NCBI RefSeq assembly: GCF_001640805.2
Contig: NC_066835.1
Span: 2,225,269-2,289,268, forward strand
DNA: 64,000 bases
Direction of reading: 5' to 3'
From: Lates calcarifer
Taxonomy: Eukaryota > Chordata > Actinopteri > Centropomidae
Shown in pieces: positions 46,370 through 58,080 of this stretch (the stretch's first letter is position 1; every line of letters begins with the position of its first letter). The notes beneath the pieces were generated by a model. The model saw only the letters and a list, made by a program, of their open reading frames with translations. It did no database searches and had not been told where the DNA came from. The position numbers and the translations under genes are program-made.

Positions 46370-49300
46370 ATGTGGAACCAAGGTAAGTTTAACTTCCTTT
46401 AATTAGTCCCTTTGTAATTTCTAATAATTTTTGCTAATTAGTTTCCTTCTGAACATTTTGCTTTGACACAGGTCACAGTCAGTCCACTGGTGGGATCACT
46501 AGCCACAACGCAGTGATGTCAAAGGTCTGTGTCTGTCTTCTATCAGTAGTAAAATACCTAAGATGATGTGTTTACATGTTGAGATCAGATTAATTAATTC
46601 CTTCACTCTGATTTTGCCACAGAAAGCAACTCTGCAGATGTTGCCCTGCACAGTGTCTCAGCTTCTGTCAGCTTCTCAAGTCAGCAACAATGACTTTGAA
46701 ATCTGTGACTGGAAACTCAACCAGGTATGAGGAGAAATCCCAAATATTTAGAATCGAAGAACTTAAGTCCACATGTGTTTATGTCACCTGTTTAGTTGTG
46801 CACAGGGCAGGGCTGAGGTGTGGACTCAAGTCACATCACTTAGACTCACTTAAAACCAAAAAAGTCACCCTAATGGTGGCACTAGAAGAAAAGTCAGGTA
46901 TCACCAAAGTTATTATGGAAAATCATGAACACTCTTATAAAATATATCTGATAAAATGATGGTAAAGGAATCCTTAAGTTATTAGAAATGTTATCATAGC
47001 AAACTATCAAATACTAATAATATTGGCTCTTAAGAAATAGTCAGAGAATCACCAAATATGGCAGGATTCATCCTCAAAGAACTGTAAATGATGTGTATGG
47101 AGAATATCAAGTCATTCCATCTAATAGTTGAAATACTGCCATGCGCAGAGCCATGCTGTTGTGGAAATATGGTGTGAAAAGTCTTCATCTTCCTGTCAAG
47201 ATACATTCTAAATCTAAATCAATCTGACTGCAGACAATCGTGTTGTGCAAGCAGGAAGGAAATGTGCATTTGGTAGTGCACACCAGAAGACACATGACTT
47301 ACTTGTAAAATAATATGATTGGGAAATGTTGAGACAAAAGGGAAATACACTTACACGACACTGAGCAAATTCTATCCAGAACATATACTAAATGGATCTT
47401 GAGGTTTTGCCATCTGCTGTGCCATCTGAATGTACTTTGAAACTGGATTGACAGGATTAGGACTTGAAACACAAAGTTTAGGACCTGGACTTGGTATTTT
47501 GGGTTTGGGTTGTGACTCAGGACTTAGTAGTCAAGACTTGAGACTTTTGATGAGTGAAGAACCTGATCATTAAAAGTTTTGATGAGGAAAACAAGGCTAA
47601 CATAATGTAGTGATGCATGTGTAAGAAGGTTCTGTAGCTGTGTATCCTCTTAATCCTGCTGATATGAACATGCATTTTAAAAGTAACATAAAAACTTAAA
47701 AGACATTTGAGAATTATGCATTTTGTAAAATGGAATCATGTGTTCTTGAGTGCACTATAAAATTCATTGCGATTTATTTGCGTGTACCTCTGTTGCTGCA
47801 GGTGTCTGTTGTTGGCATCATCAGAGGATATTCTCCCTTTGTGACCAACATCCAGTACTCTGTGGACGACATGACTGGTCCACCTTTAAATGTGAAGCAG
47901 TGGGTTAATGCAGAGGTCAGTGGCATCAGCTTGCACTGTTGAGATCTACAAATAGAAACTGCAAACTTCACAATAGTAATAAATAATCGGTTTCAAATTC
48001 CTCCCAGGACTGTGCACTTATGACCTTTGCTTCTCCTGGAACGTATGTGAAGGTTACAGGAACTCTACACAGTTTCAGTGTGAGTTGTAAAAATGATGAT
48101 GATGTGGATGTGGATGGGCTTTAAAAGGAAATGAGCATCAAAGTTCTTCTTGTTTTGTGACCCTATATGACAAATTCAGTTTCTATTTTTACATAAGGGT
48201 CAAAGGTCATTGCTGGCACTGAATATCCGTTGCATCAAGGACCTGAATGAGATCACATCCCACATGTTGGAGGTAGTACAAGCTCATATGCAGTTTTTTG
48301 GCAAAGGTAAGAGCTTATGGAAGAATTTGACTTGTGACAAAAATTCAAATGTTCATAAAATCTTTTGTTTGTAGGAACTGTGGAAATATTCAATGTTTAA
48401 ACAGGATTCAGATTGTGAGATATGAACATCTTCACTGAAACCCAGAACTAAGCATGTAGTATTTTGTTCTTGACCTCTGATGACCTGATATTGGCCTTGA
48501 CTCACTAAGGGCGTGGTTGCACCAGTATTCAAAATTGTGAAATTTTGTGGTAAAATAATTTTGATGGAGTTCCCCCAATCACAGGATATGCTCAAGGTGT
48601 GTTGCACCATGCACTTTTATTCAAGCACAAGAGATCAATGGTTTGCAGACAGCTGTGAGACCAGACTCTGTGGTGCAAATACCTCTATTGAGTAAAAAGA
48701 GTATTTTCCCGTCTGTGATCAAGTTAAGCTCAGGGAATTCTGCAAGTAGTCACCAAGTCACCGGATTACCAGCCCCAGCTGTTTTGTTTTTTTTGTTCTG
48801 TTTCTTAATCCAGGTGTTCGATGTGAACATGAATACTACTCTGGCCTCACTGTCTAGAAGCTGCAGTGGTGGACAACCTGAAGACCCTTTACCAAATTGT
48901 TTGTCCACCATCCAGGATCAGGTTAGTGTGTTTAACGGGTCAATTCACTCAAATCGCAAAACATATATTCCACTTCGGACCACACACTGAATATGTGATG
49001 GGCTTTTTTTTTAATGTGCACATTTCAATTCACTCATCACACAGCACTGCTTGGAAAGTAATTTATTTGATTCCTCTCCAAGGTGTTGCATGCAATCAGG
49101 AAGTCCTCAGACTGTGATAATGGGATCAGTTTCCATGACCTGAAGACACAGCTGGACTACCTCAGTATGAGAGACATCAGGTACCAGCTTATCATCCTTT
49201 TTGTTCTGTATATACTTTACATGTATGAATCTTAGGATGTGTGCTATAAGTCCAGTCCATGCTAACATTTTAGCATATATTTTAACATATAATTTGTGTG

Positions 49301-49547
49301 TTGCCTGTTTTATACTGTATAGGGTTTTATGCAGCCTCTTGTTGCTCATCATCCTGCATACTTAATTGCCAGAAGAACCAGGACCTATTTAGAGGATACA
49401 TGAAAGCTATGTGAAGCCATTCTGAAAACCAGAATACTTTTTTTTTTTCATCTGCTCCTTTGCTTGTACAGATCTTCTTTGGCTGTCCTTTTAAATGAAG
49501 GCCATATCTTCTCTACTATCGATGAGCATCATTTTAAGTCAGCATAA
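46370..49547 (+). CDS. diverged RPA2 (RPA32) paralogue, nine exons, phase break at exon 6/7
   Basis: Exons: 46370-46382, 46472-46524, 46623-46724, 47802-47915, 48008-48079, 48198-48306, 48814-48921, 49083-49180, 49472-49547; all junctions are GT-AG. It encodes a replication protein A 32-kDa-like subunit, a ssDNA-binding protein for replication and repair. MWNQG matches the RPA2 start. The OB fold reads LPCTVSQLLSA, VSVVGIIRGYSP, NIQYSVDDMTGPP, VKQWVNAE, GTYVKVTGTLHSF and DLNEITSHMLEVVQAHM. The C-terminal winged helix reads ISFHDLKTQLDYLSM and LLNEGHIFSTIDEHHFKSA. About 247 residues versus 270 in human RPA2. The N-terminus is short and lacks the SP phosphosites and Gly-rich segment. The exon sum is 745 bases, one too many: exon 6 ends in phase 1 while exon 7 is open only from phase 0. 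An intact paralogue with an unrecognised junction, or a recent lesion. Confidence 0.85.
46800..47560. repeat. degenerate GACTTG-rich repeat tracts in intron 3 of the rpa2-like gene
   Basis: Words such as GGACTTG, GACTTGA and GACTCA recur at about 46812-46850 and 47440-47560. Low-complexity decayed array; the intervening intron is anonymous. Confidence 0.45.
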
Positions 49548-51155
49548 CCTCAGTAGTCTACCTGGAGACCAGTGAAACCACAAAATGTCACAGTCCTGGA
49601 CTACAGCTGATCAGAGTGTACAGGCTACACACATTTTTGGGTGACATCATTGTTTTGGTTAAATTTAGCAATTTATTTATGATGTACTGCAGCTAATGGC
49701 TTTGTCTGTCCTGCTTATATAGCATGTAGTGTATCATTTGTTGCCTGTAAAGAATTACTGACTGATTACTCAGCCTTAATTATCACCATATTATTATTTT
49801 GTGTTTCTAGTTTATTTTATTTGCTGATTTTGTGGGTATCCAAAGAGTATGTCCTAGTTTCTGTATGCAAAGAACGATATTTAAATCAAATCCTGCGTAC
49901 TCTCATTTGTATCACATTTGATGAAGAACTGCAGTCTCAACATGGCGGTCACTGTTAAGTCCTCAATTTCCCAGAATTCAAGGTTGAAACCAAGCATACA
50001 CGCCCACTTTAAACTGTCGTCTTATCATGTTTTTAAACATAGATATTACCTTAAGAATAGTTGTTAGCTTAATGTGAAATACATGTCTAATGCTAACTGT
50101 GTTAGCTCAGGTAAGTTACATTCTATTGCGCGTGGACAGATGGATGTGCCAAATAGTTTCAGTTCAGGTAATGCCTTATGGAAGTATCTCTGAACCTAGT
50201 TATTTAAATGAGTTAAGCAAAGCTACTTTTTACTCTGAGGACACTTGACTCCTCACCAAGAACTCCCACTTGGAGCAGTGTGTAAATGGGTGTGGTCTGT
50301 TGTTACTGTGATATTATTCTAGTGAAACTATCACACCTCTCTGTTGTAAGCCCAGACATGTTCAGCAGACAGCCTGACTGCCTGTGCTGATCAAGTCTGG
50401 GCACCAGGTAACCTCCTGTAAGAGTGCCTGGAGGCCTTTTCTTCACAAGAATCAATGCATTCTCTATTTTTACAGACAGTGGGTTACTTACTATTACTTC
50501 TGAAAAAATCTAAAGTTAGTGCAACTGCAATAGGCTCATTGTTGCCCCTTGTGGCCAATGTGTTTAAAAAAAAAAAAAAAAAAAAGAAAGTAGTAGAAAC
50601 AAGAAACTACTGTACATAGTTGCAGTCCCCCTTCCAGCCTCAAGGGCACACCATAATGAAGCTAAGAAGATGCTGCACTTGAAAGCTTGGTGAGACAAGC
50701 TGTACACAGATGAGCTTCATGCTTAAACTGAAGCATATTCAAACTGTATGTTTAGGTTCAACAAAGACATAAGACTTCAAAGATGAGGACTAACTGAAGA
50801 AACCTAAGGTAGAAGACAGAACCTATTAAGACTATCCAAAAAATCCACTGCTATCTTTTTTTTTTCTCCTGAAATGTATCAATAACCATCCTCTCATGTA
50901 ACACAGCAGTTGCTGTACATGGCTGAAAGTTTTTTAAAGCTTTCTTATATGTATATCTTAAAGTTTAAACTGGCTCACTAAATTTGAATCTCAAATATTA
51001 AAATATGTTGATGCAAAATATCAGTATGTGACTATGCTCACATTTTCTATATAAACATTTTTACACAAACTGTAACCTTCTCATTGTAACACACTATAAG
51101 GCTCAACATTTCTAACTTTCTTACATGCTGTGTGAGACGAGAGTTAAAGTATTAC

Positions 51156-51266
51156 CTGTTTGGGAGGAATCTGGATGTGTGTGACTTCATAACAGACCAC
51201 CAAGCCTGCGCACGGAACAACTGTGCTGTGGTTTACCACAAATACCTCGATGTCTTCATCATAGGC
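51156..51266 (-). other. exon-like open segment, 37 codons, function unknown
   Basis: On the minus strand, acceptor TGCCTTTGAG and donor CAG|GTAATA bound exactly 111 bases. Only one frame is open: it starts AYDEDIEVFVVNHST and ends EVTHIQIPPKQ, phase 0 at both ends. Base composition is more coding-like than its surroundings. I do not recognise the protein and found no partner exons. It could be a chance open stretch. Confidence 0.25.
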
Positions 51267-51867
51267 CTCAAAGGCAGGAAGTCAAATCTTTAAAATCCAT
51301 ACTCAAAGTCATATCTTGTTTATTTAATCAGTACGGCATGTGAGCAGGGAAGTAATTAGCAAAGATTCAGTGACTTGCTGGCCACAATAACAGACCTGTA
51401 ATTCACTATACAAGTCTACATACACCACACTACTGACTGCTGTTATCTGCCAACACCATCAATGTGGAGATTGGTAATAACGATCACCCCTGAGGGAACT
51501 TAACAACAACGCCTGCTCATGTTATTTCAGTCTGGCATCACAGGAATCAACCTCTTCATGTATGTAAAGATAATAGTGATTGAGATATGAGGGTGCATAT
51601 GAACAGGAAATGTCTATTAAGACCTTATATGAAGTGTATAGTAAGATTATATAATCCATTCAACTGTGCATATTCACATATTTGGTGAGGATATGTTGCC
51701 CAAAATTAAAACTTTTTATATTCTCAAAGATCAAATGACTGTGTGGAATGTGAAAGTTGTCGTTCATTGTGATGAACCCACAGAGAATAATGGCTAATTG
51801 TGCAGTTAGTTTCACATAGCTCCACAGAGCTTTTAAGCCTGTATGTTTAATTACTTTGGTTTTCAAG

Positions 51868-52345
51868 CCCAAGCTCCGCTCTTATCAACCCTGTTTCCAG
51901 CAGTACCAGACAGCTGTTTTTAGCTTTGATAAACCCACTCTGCTCAACTTGCCTAGAACCCATACAGACATTTTTCTTTGTTGATGGACAACAAAACAGA
52001 GTATTAGGCCTAGATTTCTCAGGTGGACACAAACACGATTTAAAATGAATTAAAATGTTACTGCATGTTTGCTAAATGTGTAAATACGACACTGTTTGAT
52101 TGATTTTATGGCAACTTGGTGGCAGTTGCAGATGCAGCAGGGACCCACTGTATTACCATGTAACAATATGGCTAATTGAGCTCTGTTATCATTCACCAAC
52201 TTGTCAACTTTGTCAATGTGCTGTTTGATGTTGGTCAAGTAGCACAGAGTGGGTTTATCAGCAGCTGGAAACAAAGCTGAGGAGAGCAGTGAGACTAAAC
52301 TAAAGGAGTAAAGTTGTAGGTTGTAAAAAACAAAACAGTGAGGTG
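51868..52345. repeat. inverted pair of dispersed repeat copies
   Basis: The minus-strand reading of 51955-51880 (AAACAGCTGTCTGG, TACTGCTGGAAACAGGG) and the plus-strand 52256-52345 (CAGCAGCTGGAAACAAAGC, GAGCAGTGAGACT) belong to one family. Other copies are at 1015-1315, 61485-61620 and 63260-63640. Confidence 0.55.
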
Positions 52346-53479
52346 GAAGAAGATAAAACCCTCCATCGAGCTGGGGATGCACCAATAAGAGAGACAGTTA
52401 TTATAAAATATTAGTGAAGCTTTGATTAACCTGTAATTGTGAAAAACAGCAGCAAATTCCTTGACAAAATGCACAGTGAGAATCAAATATGGACAATTAC
52501 ATTCTCGGCTGTGCTTTTAAGTTTTACCAGGCCTTAAATTGAGGACTACAATTCATGTGCTGCAGTCACAGCCAAGCAAGAGCAAATAAACATATCAATA
52601 AATTCCTTTATGAACAGAAGAAATTTAATTCATCAGGTTTTATGCAGTCATAAAATAGTACATTGATACATATTTGCACTTGGTCAGTGTGAGTTTGTGT
52701 GTTAATCATTTCAGAATGACTTTGTTGAGTAAAAATGCCAATTTTGAATATGAAGCAGTATTACTGTGTTGGACACAGGATGAATGTGAGGATTTAGCAA
52801 TGAAACAAACAATGAAACATATAAACACAGTTCCAGTACGTGGATCAGTCATAAAAAATTCTTAGCAGCTGATAGCTGACCTGAGATCCAACTTTTGTTG
52901 TTGTCTGTTCATGTTTAGAACAAGTAGTCCCTTTTCCATGCCACTGAGGGGAAATTCTGATTACATATGTTATATATATATATTAATCTAAGTCACAAGT
53001 ATAGACAAACAGAATGTTCCTGAAGAATAACTCCTGTATATTTGCACCTGGGCCTAGTTTTCCCATGTGTTTGGGTGTAAATGATTGATAAGGACAAACA
53101 TTTTTGGAATTGATGCAGCATTGAGCAAAATCGTTGCACATAGCTGCTGCAGTATAATCCAATGGGCAACTGTCCACATCAAATTAAGTCCACTAAATGC
53201 TTGCATTTGCCACTGACAAGCTCAGATATTATAAGTGTCTGACAACATTATGAATCCTACTGAGACAGACCTTTTTTATTAAAGAGTGAGATCCTTTTTG
53301 TTAAACCAGAAAACATCATTATATGTCGCTTCCAGACTTCTCTGACAAGAACAGTCATTTTACCTTGCAGAACATAAGAACATCATTCTTGCTCAATACT
53401 ACACCAAATCCAAATAATTTTCTCCCCTATTAATCATTCACACCCCAAACCATGGAGAATAAGTCCCAGCTTCAGTGAT

Positions 53480-53930
53480 GACGAGTACAATCTTCTGTGT
53501 CTTTACTGAACACACCCATCAAATATTCACCCAAAGTGAACCCTTGGATTTAATAACTTGTCAAACCTTTGACAGCAGTAACCTCAAACAAGTGCTTCCA
53601 GTAGCTCTGGTTCAGACCTGCACAATATTCAGGAAGAATTCTCAGCCATATTCTTAAGGTTTCTGGTGTGAACAGGTGTCTGAGCTCATTCCACAGATTC
53701 TAAGTTTATGTCTGGGCTCTTATTGGGCTACTCCAGTCATTCTGTAGTAGATTTACTTCAGTGTTTAGGGTCATTTTCTTGCTGCATTACCCAACTTCTG
53801 CTGAGTGTCAGCTGGTGGACAACCACCCTAACGTTATCCTGTAAGATTAACTTGGGAATTCATTTCCCCCTTAACGATGTCAGCCTCAAATCATGACCGT
53901 CCCTCCACCGTGCTTCAGTTTGTCTGACTG
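53480..53930. mobile_element. decayed Tc1-like DNA transposon fragment
   Basis: GGGTCATTTTCTTGCTGCA, TTACCCAACTTCTGCTGAG and TCCCTCCACCGTGCTTCA occur in the order seen in old fish Tc1-type elements. No ends or open frame could be placed. Family from memory. Confidence 0.45.
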
Positions 53931-54251
53931 CAGACTGATGAATATAGAATATATACTCTTAAGGCATGACTTTATAACCCTTTCCAGCTTTAAGCAAATC
54001 AACATTACTTGATCATATTTTTTGGAATGTTTTTTTTAAAAATATATAATTACAACTAAGAGGAAGATCTGACCTATATTTTAAAACAAATTTATACATA
54101 AATGCAAACGATAAAATGCAATGATAATTCCAAACTCGCTTTTTCTTGCCACCTGTTCCCTGTCTCACAGTCACTATATAGCTACTCCACTGAGAATCGG
54201 CCAGAATTGAAGGAATGAAACCTGTTTTTGGCTGTGATGTTTCTTTTCCAG

Positions 54252-54643
54252 CTCACAGGACTTTTTCTGGCACCAACACGGCTGGAACCACACAGTTTCC
54301 ATCGGACACCACCATGTCATTTGGAGCAGAAGGCTTGGCATTCTTAGGGAAAAATCCCCAGACCCAAGGCAGCACTGCACCAGGGGAGCTGAAGGCAGGG
54401 GAGGATGAAGAGCTGAAAAGCCTGTTGGGATTGTCTGAAGAAGAGACTGAGCTTGATGTGCACGGACTCAATCTTTGTTTGCCACTGTTGAATCTCAGCA
54501 GGGTGTTTAAAAAAAAAAGTCTGGATTCAAAGAGGAATCCCCCTTTTCTTTGCAAAAACTCTGAATGTGAGCAGCTCCAAACTCCAGATGCATTTGCAAA
54601 AGAAAAACTGCATTTCTTGGGATCTGACAAAGCTGAAGATTGA
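54252..54643 (+). CDS. hypothetical protein, possible last coding exon
   Basis: An acceptor-like TTTCTTTTCCAG at 54240-54251 leads into an open frame of about 130 codons ending TGA at 54641-54643, with AATAAA at 54743-54748 one hundred bases later. This is the layout of a terminal exon. The product is hydrophilic, with an acidic stretch GEDEELKSLLGLSEEETELD, a short Lys run, and the end KLHFLGSDKAED. No domain is recognised. An alternative start is the ATG at 54215 upstream of the acceptor, giving 142 residues. The opposite strand is open too (54253-54630, Ser-rich), but the plus frame has the better signals. Upstream exons were not found. Confidence 0.4.
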
Positions 54644-54742
54644 CAGCTGTAGAGACATTAATTATTTATGGCTTGGGCTGGCTTTCATTTTAAACAAAAG
54701 GAGATTGCCTCATGAAGCAACATCCAAAGTCTAACGACTAAG

Positions 54743-54748
54743 AATAAA
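54743..54748 (+). terminator. poly(A) signal candidate after the 54.25-kb open frame
   Basis: AATAAA followed by TGTGGTTTT and TAATGTGATT. Its spacing from the TGA at 54643 supports a terminal exon. Confidence 0.4.
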
Positions 54749-55264
54749 CAATGTGGTTTTACAAATCTTAATGTGATTCCAGACTTTTGAGACAACCTGA
54801 TTCTTATTGTTTTATGCCTCTGTGGCTGATATGTTCTTCTAAAAAAATCTTCAGAATATGATTATCTCTGATTCTTGTCACAGTGGGTATACAGAGTACC
54901 ATCGAAGAGGGAAACCTGGGCATCCAGAGGCTGAAGAGTAGGAAGCGGTGTTGCCATGTGTCCTTCAGTTATCAATCCAAGTAAACAACACAGAACCATA
55001 CAGTGCATGTATTTTCTTAGATGTTCGTTTGCTCTCTGCCTCGTGTGTTTAGAGCAGCAAATTCAGCCTACCTTTGTTTTCTATTGTTACAGAAAAGTGT
55101 CAAACAACTCTTGCTTATATTGCATAAAGTCACATGTATGTAACAGGTGTGAGTAAACTAAACTGTAAACTGTGAGTAAACTCTTGCACATTCTGAAGCT
55201 ACATTCAAATAGAACTCATCACTTCACCATCTTCACTATATGTTTGCCATTTTAAGACAAGTAA

Positions 55265-55296
55265 TGACAAAAATGAAATGAAATGAAATGGATAAA

Positions 55297-55374
<78 letters not shown>

Positions 55375-55389
55375 CACATATATATATAA
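55265..55389. repeat. compound microsatellite (AAATG)n, (CT)n, (AC)n, (AT)n
   Basis: A few GAAAT units near 55274-55290, CT at 55297-55315, AC at 55315-55356 and AT-rich units to 55389. Confidence 0.9.
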
Positions 55390-56579
55390 TGAAAGACTAA
55401 ATGACAAACGCAACCACTGGATTCACCATTTTTAAGAATCCCAGTCTATGTCACAACTTAGAGACTCAAACTTTAGAGAATTGCTCAGATAAATTGCACT
55501 TGCAAAGCTCTACTTGTGTGAAGTCAGGTCAGTACTGAGTGGCATCTGAATTTTGAGCTACTAGATTTTTTTTTTTAGCTTTTTAGAAACATAATAGTAT
55601 TGAATATGAGCAATTTGAATATCATTTTGAATATATTGTAATTTACAATATTATATAATACAATGTATAAACTGGAAATAAACTTCTTGAAACTGACAAA
55701 TGATGATATGATTTTAGGGGGAACTCAAACCACATATATTGAGATGAGGTTTTCATTATGAAATATTTAATATTAGCAGTGATTAAATTTCACAATTAGT
55801 TATTCAGTTGCTTATATCAAGTCTTTATGGCCATTATTTGTCTCCATACATCTTATCTTGTGGTCAGTGTAGATGTTATTGCACACGTTATTACACTTGT
55901 TGTGTTATCAAACTGCCTAAGTCTGATTTTTGTTGTTGTTTTTTATTGTTTGAAACTCTTGGTTATATCAGTAGTATTACAGCCATGTATTAATCAGCCA
56001 TACGAATTTAACATAGGTTAAGTCATGAACAATACTGATGAGCACGGCTCAAAAAATGAATCAGAAATCTCTCTATCACTGCAGGAAAAGCTACATTGCA
56101 TTTTGCCAGAACTGAAATTAAGGTTCCCTTTTGTGTGCATTTGTAAATGTATGTAAATATTCATACAAGGTGAATATTTGTATTGATATTGATAGATACT
56201 ATCACAACAGGTGACAAATTCAAAAATGCTAAAATTGTACACACAGTGGCTGTAAGTAGTGATCTAAATCGCTGGCAACATTCATGCCCATTTGCTCTCA
56301 AAATTTCTTAATTGTTGCTTAATGACACTCAGTATCATTCAGTCATTAGGGTATTATCACCCACACAGAACTATTAGTGGTCTAAGGATTTTATAAGGGT
56401 AATCAAAAACCCCTCTGTTAGTTTGCTAGCTCCATCTCCATGTGGTGGACATATTTTTTGACATTTTCCTTTTTGACAACATATTGCTTTGCTTAAGGTG
56501 ATATTTATCATTTGTTTTCAGTAATTATGGACAAAATGAACAACTGTAAAAAATAAAAAACTAAATAAATTGACTAAAG

Positions 56580-56990
56580 TTTTGTCTGTGTAAGACGTAG
56601 AAAGGCCATGTTCCTCCCATCAGCCACGAGGGAGCAACCCTCAGCCCCAGTCTGGGTCAGCAGTTCTCCTCCCTGGCTGAACACTGTGTCAGCCAAACCC
56701 AGCTTTCCCCTCCTGAGTTTCCAAACAGTTTGTCCAGAACCTCCTTGAGGCCAACCAAAGGAACTTCTCTGTAGCCTCCCCAAATTCCTCCCACACCTGA
56801 GTTTTGGCTTCCACGGCTGCAGAAGCTGCCACCCTCCTGGCCCCCCTGTCTGCTGCTTCAGGAGACCCCTGGGCCAACCAGGCCCGAAAGGTCGCATTCT
56901 TCAGCCTGATGATTTAATCACCAGTGTCCACCGACATGTTCTCAGGTTGCTGCAGGACAGACACAGATAACCCTCTGCCCACGGCTCCTA
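56580..56990 (-). mobile_element. non-LTR retrotransposon (LINE) ORF2 fragment
   Basis: The minus strand at 56877-56650 reads AAVEAKTQVWEEFGEATEKF, then SRRFWTNCLETQEGK and, with a frame change, VFSQGGELLTQT. This matches the segment between endonuclease and reverse transcriptase in fish LINEs. Frameshifts and truncation at both sides show it is dead. Clade not assigned. Confidence 0.7.
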
Positions 56991-57779
56991 GCCACTGCCT
57001 CTGCAATGGAGGCTACTATACTAGTTACTAATACTAGTTTACAATAAGATGTGGCCATTGCATAATTTGTATATTTCCAGTTTTCTTATCGCCTACATAA
57101 CATTGCGTGGAGACCCTATCTGATATTTTTTATTGGAATTTGTTGTAAATATTTGCAATAGTAAAGTAAGTTATCTTGTTTTTTATTCATCACTGACTGA
57201 CTGTATGAATACCTCTTTGTGTGAATTTGGTCAGCTGATGATTTACTCATAAAAATAGGAAGAAAATGTCACACACCAGGAAAGGAGTGGTAGACATAGC
57301 TGTAATAGACTATGACAAGGCCATGAACTGTGGGTGAAAACTGACTTCAAAGGAACTCAATAAAGAAACTGGTATTTGTGACAGTAAAATCAATGTTTTT
57401 TTCCCCTTTCTTTTTCTATTTTTATACCAGAATGTGGCTCTCTAAGAAAGTGCTGTTGTCAGATATTTATGAAACCCTCAGAGTGAGAGGGCTATAATTG
57501 ATATGACGGTTATTAGAATTCATCTATGCTTGATATTTGTATAATAAACTATAATCCATACCTCTCACTTGCTTTTTGTGAAATGATGTGGATGAGGATT
57601 AGCAAGTCCCTGGAGAAATCTCACACTGAGCTTACTTTACTTTCATGTATTCACTTTTGTCTGCATGCTGCCGAGGGTGCCATCTATGGCAAAAAACCCT
57701 TGAGAATGCTAATTAAATGATTTTTATTTTTAAATTTTTTTTTTGCAAACTGATATTGATAGCATGTCTCTAGCACATG

Positions 57780-58080
57780 CTAAATGTGTCATTTTCTCCC
57801 CATGCTGATGAAGATATTCTCTGAAGATTTTGAGCACCTATCTGTTCTTTCTGTTTGAATTGCCTCCTGATTGGTGACAGGTATTTCTTTTGAAATGGCT
57901 CAGCTCGGCTTTTTGAATGCAGTACGTTTTTTTTCCTTCTTCTTTTTTGCTGCATTTTTCACATTACTGGTGTACTGTGCTCTCTTAACAGCCATTAATA
58001 ATTGTCCCCACCACATAATGAAGTGTCTCTGTGCCTGACAATATGCTGCCTGCTGGTAAACAAGACTCCAGACACCCCTC
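57780..58080. promoter_or_regulatory. candidate conserved non-coding element
   Basis: A repeat-free block of balanced composition with AGCCATTAATAATTGTCCCC near 57990-58009 and GATTGGTGACAG near 57869. Similar homeodomain-rich texture is typical of vertebrate developmental enhancers. Judged by eye only. Confidence 0.25.

Larger units (their letters stand above)
49548..54251. other. region downstream of the rpa2-like gene
   Basis: Holds a possible first exon at 49942-50110 (ATGGCGG start-site motif, donor CAG|GTAAGT at 50111), a minus-strand exon-like segment at 51156-51266, two inverted copies of a dispersed repeat at 51868-52345, and a decayed DNA-transposon segment at 53480-53930. No clear AATAAA follows the rpa2-like stop. 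Other stretches show nothing recognisable. Confidence 0.45.

Noticed and set aside
46690..46959. 89-codon open frame after exon 3 of the rpa2-like gene
   Set aside because: It is exon 3 read through its donor at 46725 into the intron.
48643..48990. 115-codon open frame over rpa2-like exon 7
   Set aside because: Only 48814-48921 is exon; the flanks are intron, including the pyrimidine tract read as LFFLFCFL.
50351..50407. 57-base exon-like piece between TTGTAAG and CAG|GTAACC
   Set aside because: A single frame is open but the acceptor is weak and no partner exon is in phase.
54884..54952. Possible exon after a CACAG acceptor (GYTEYHRRGKPGHPEAEE then stop)
   Set aside because: No donor in the upstream open frame joins it in phase and two frames are open; too little support.
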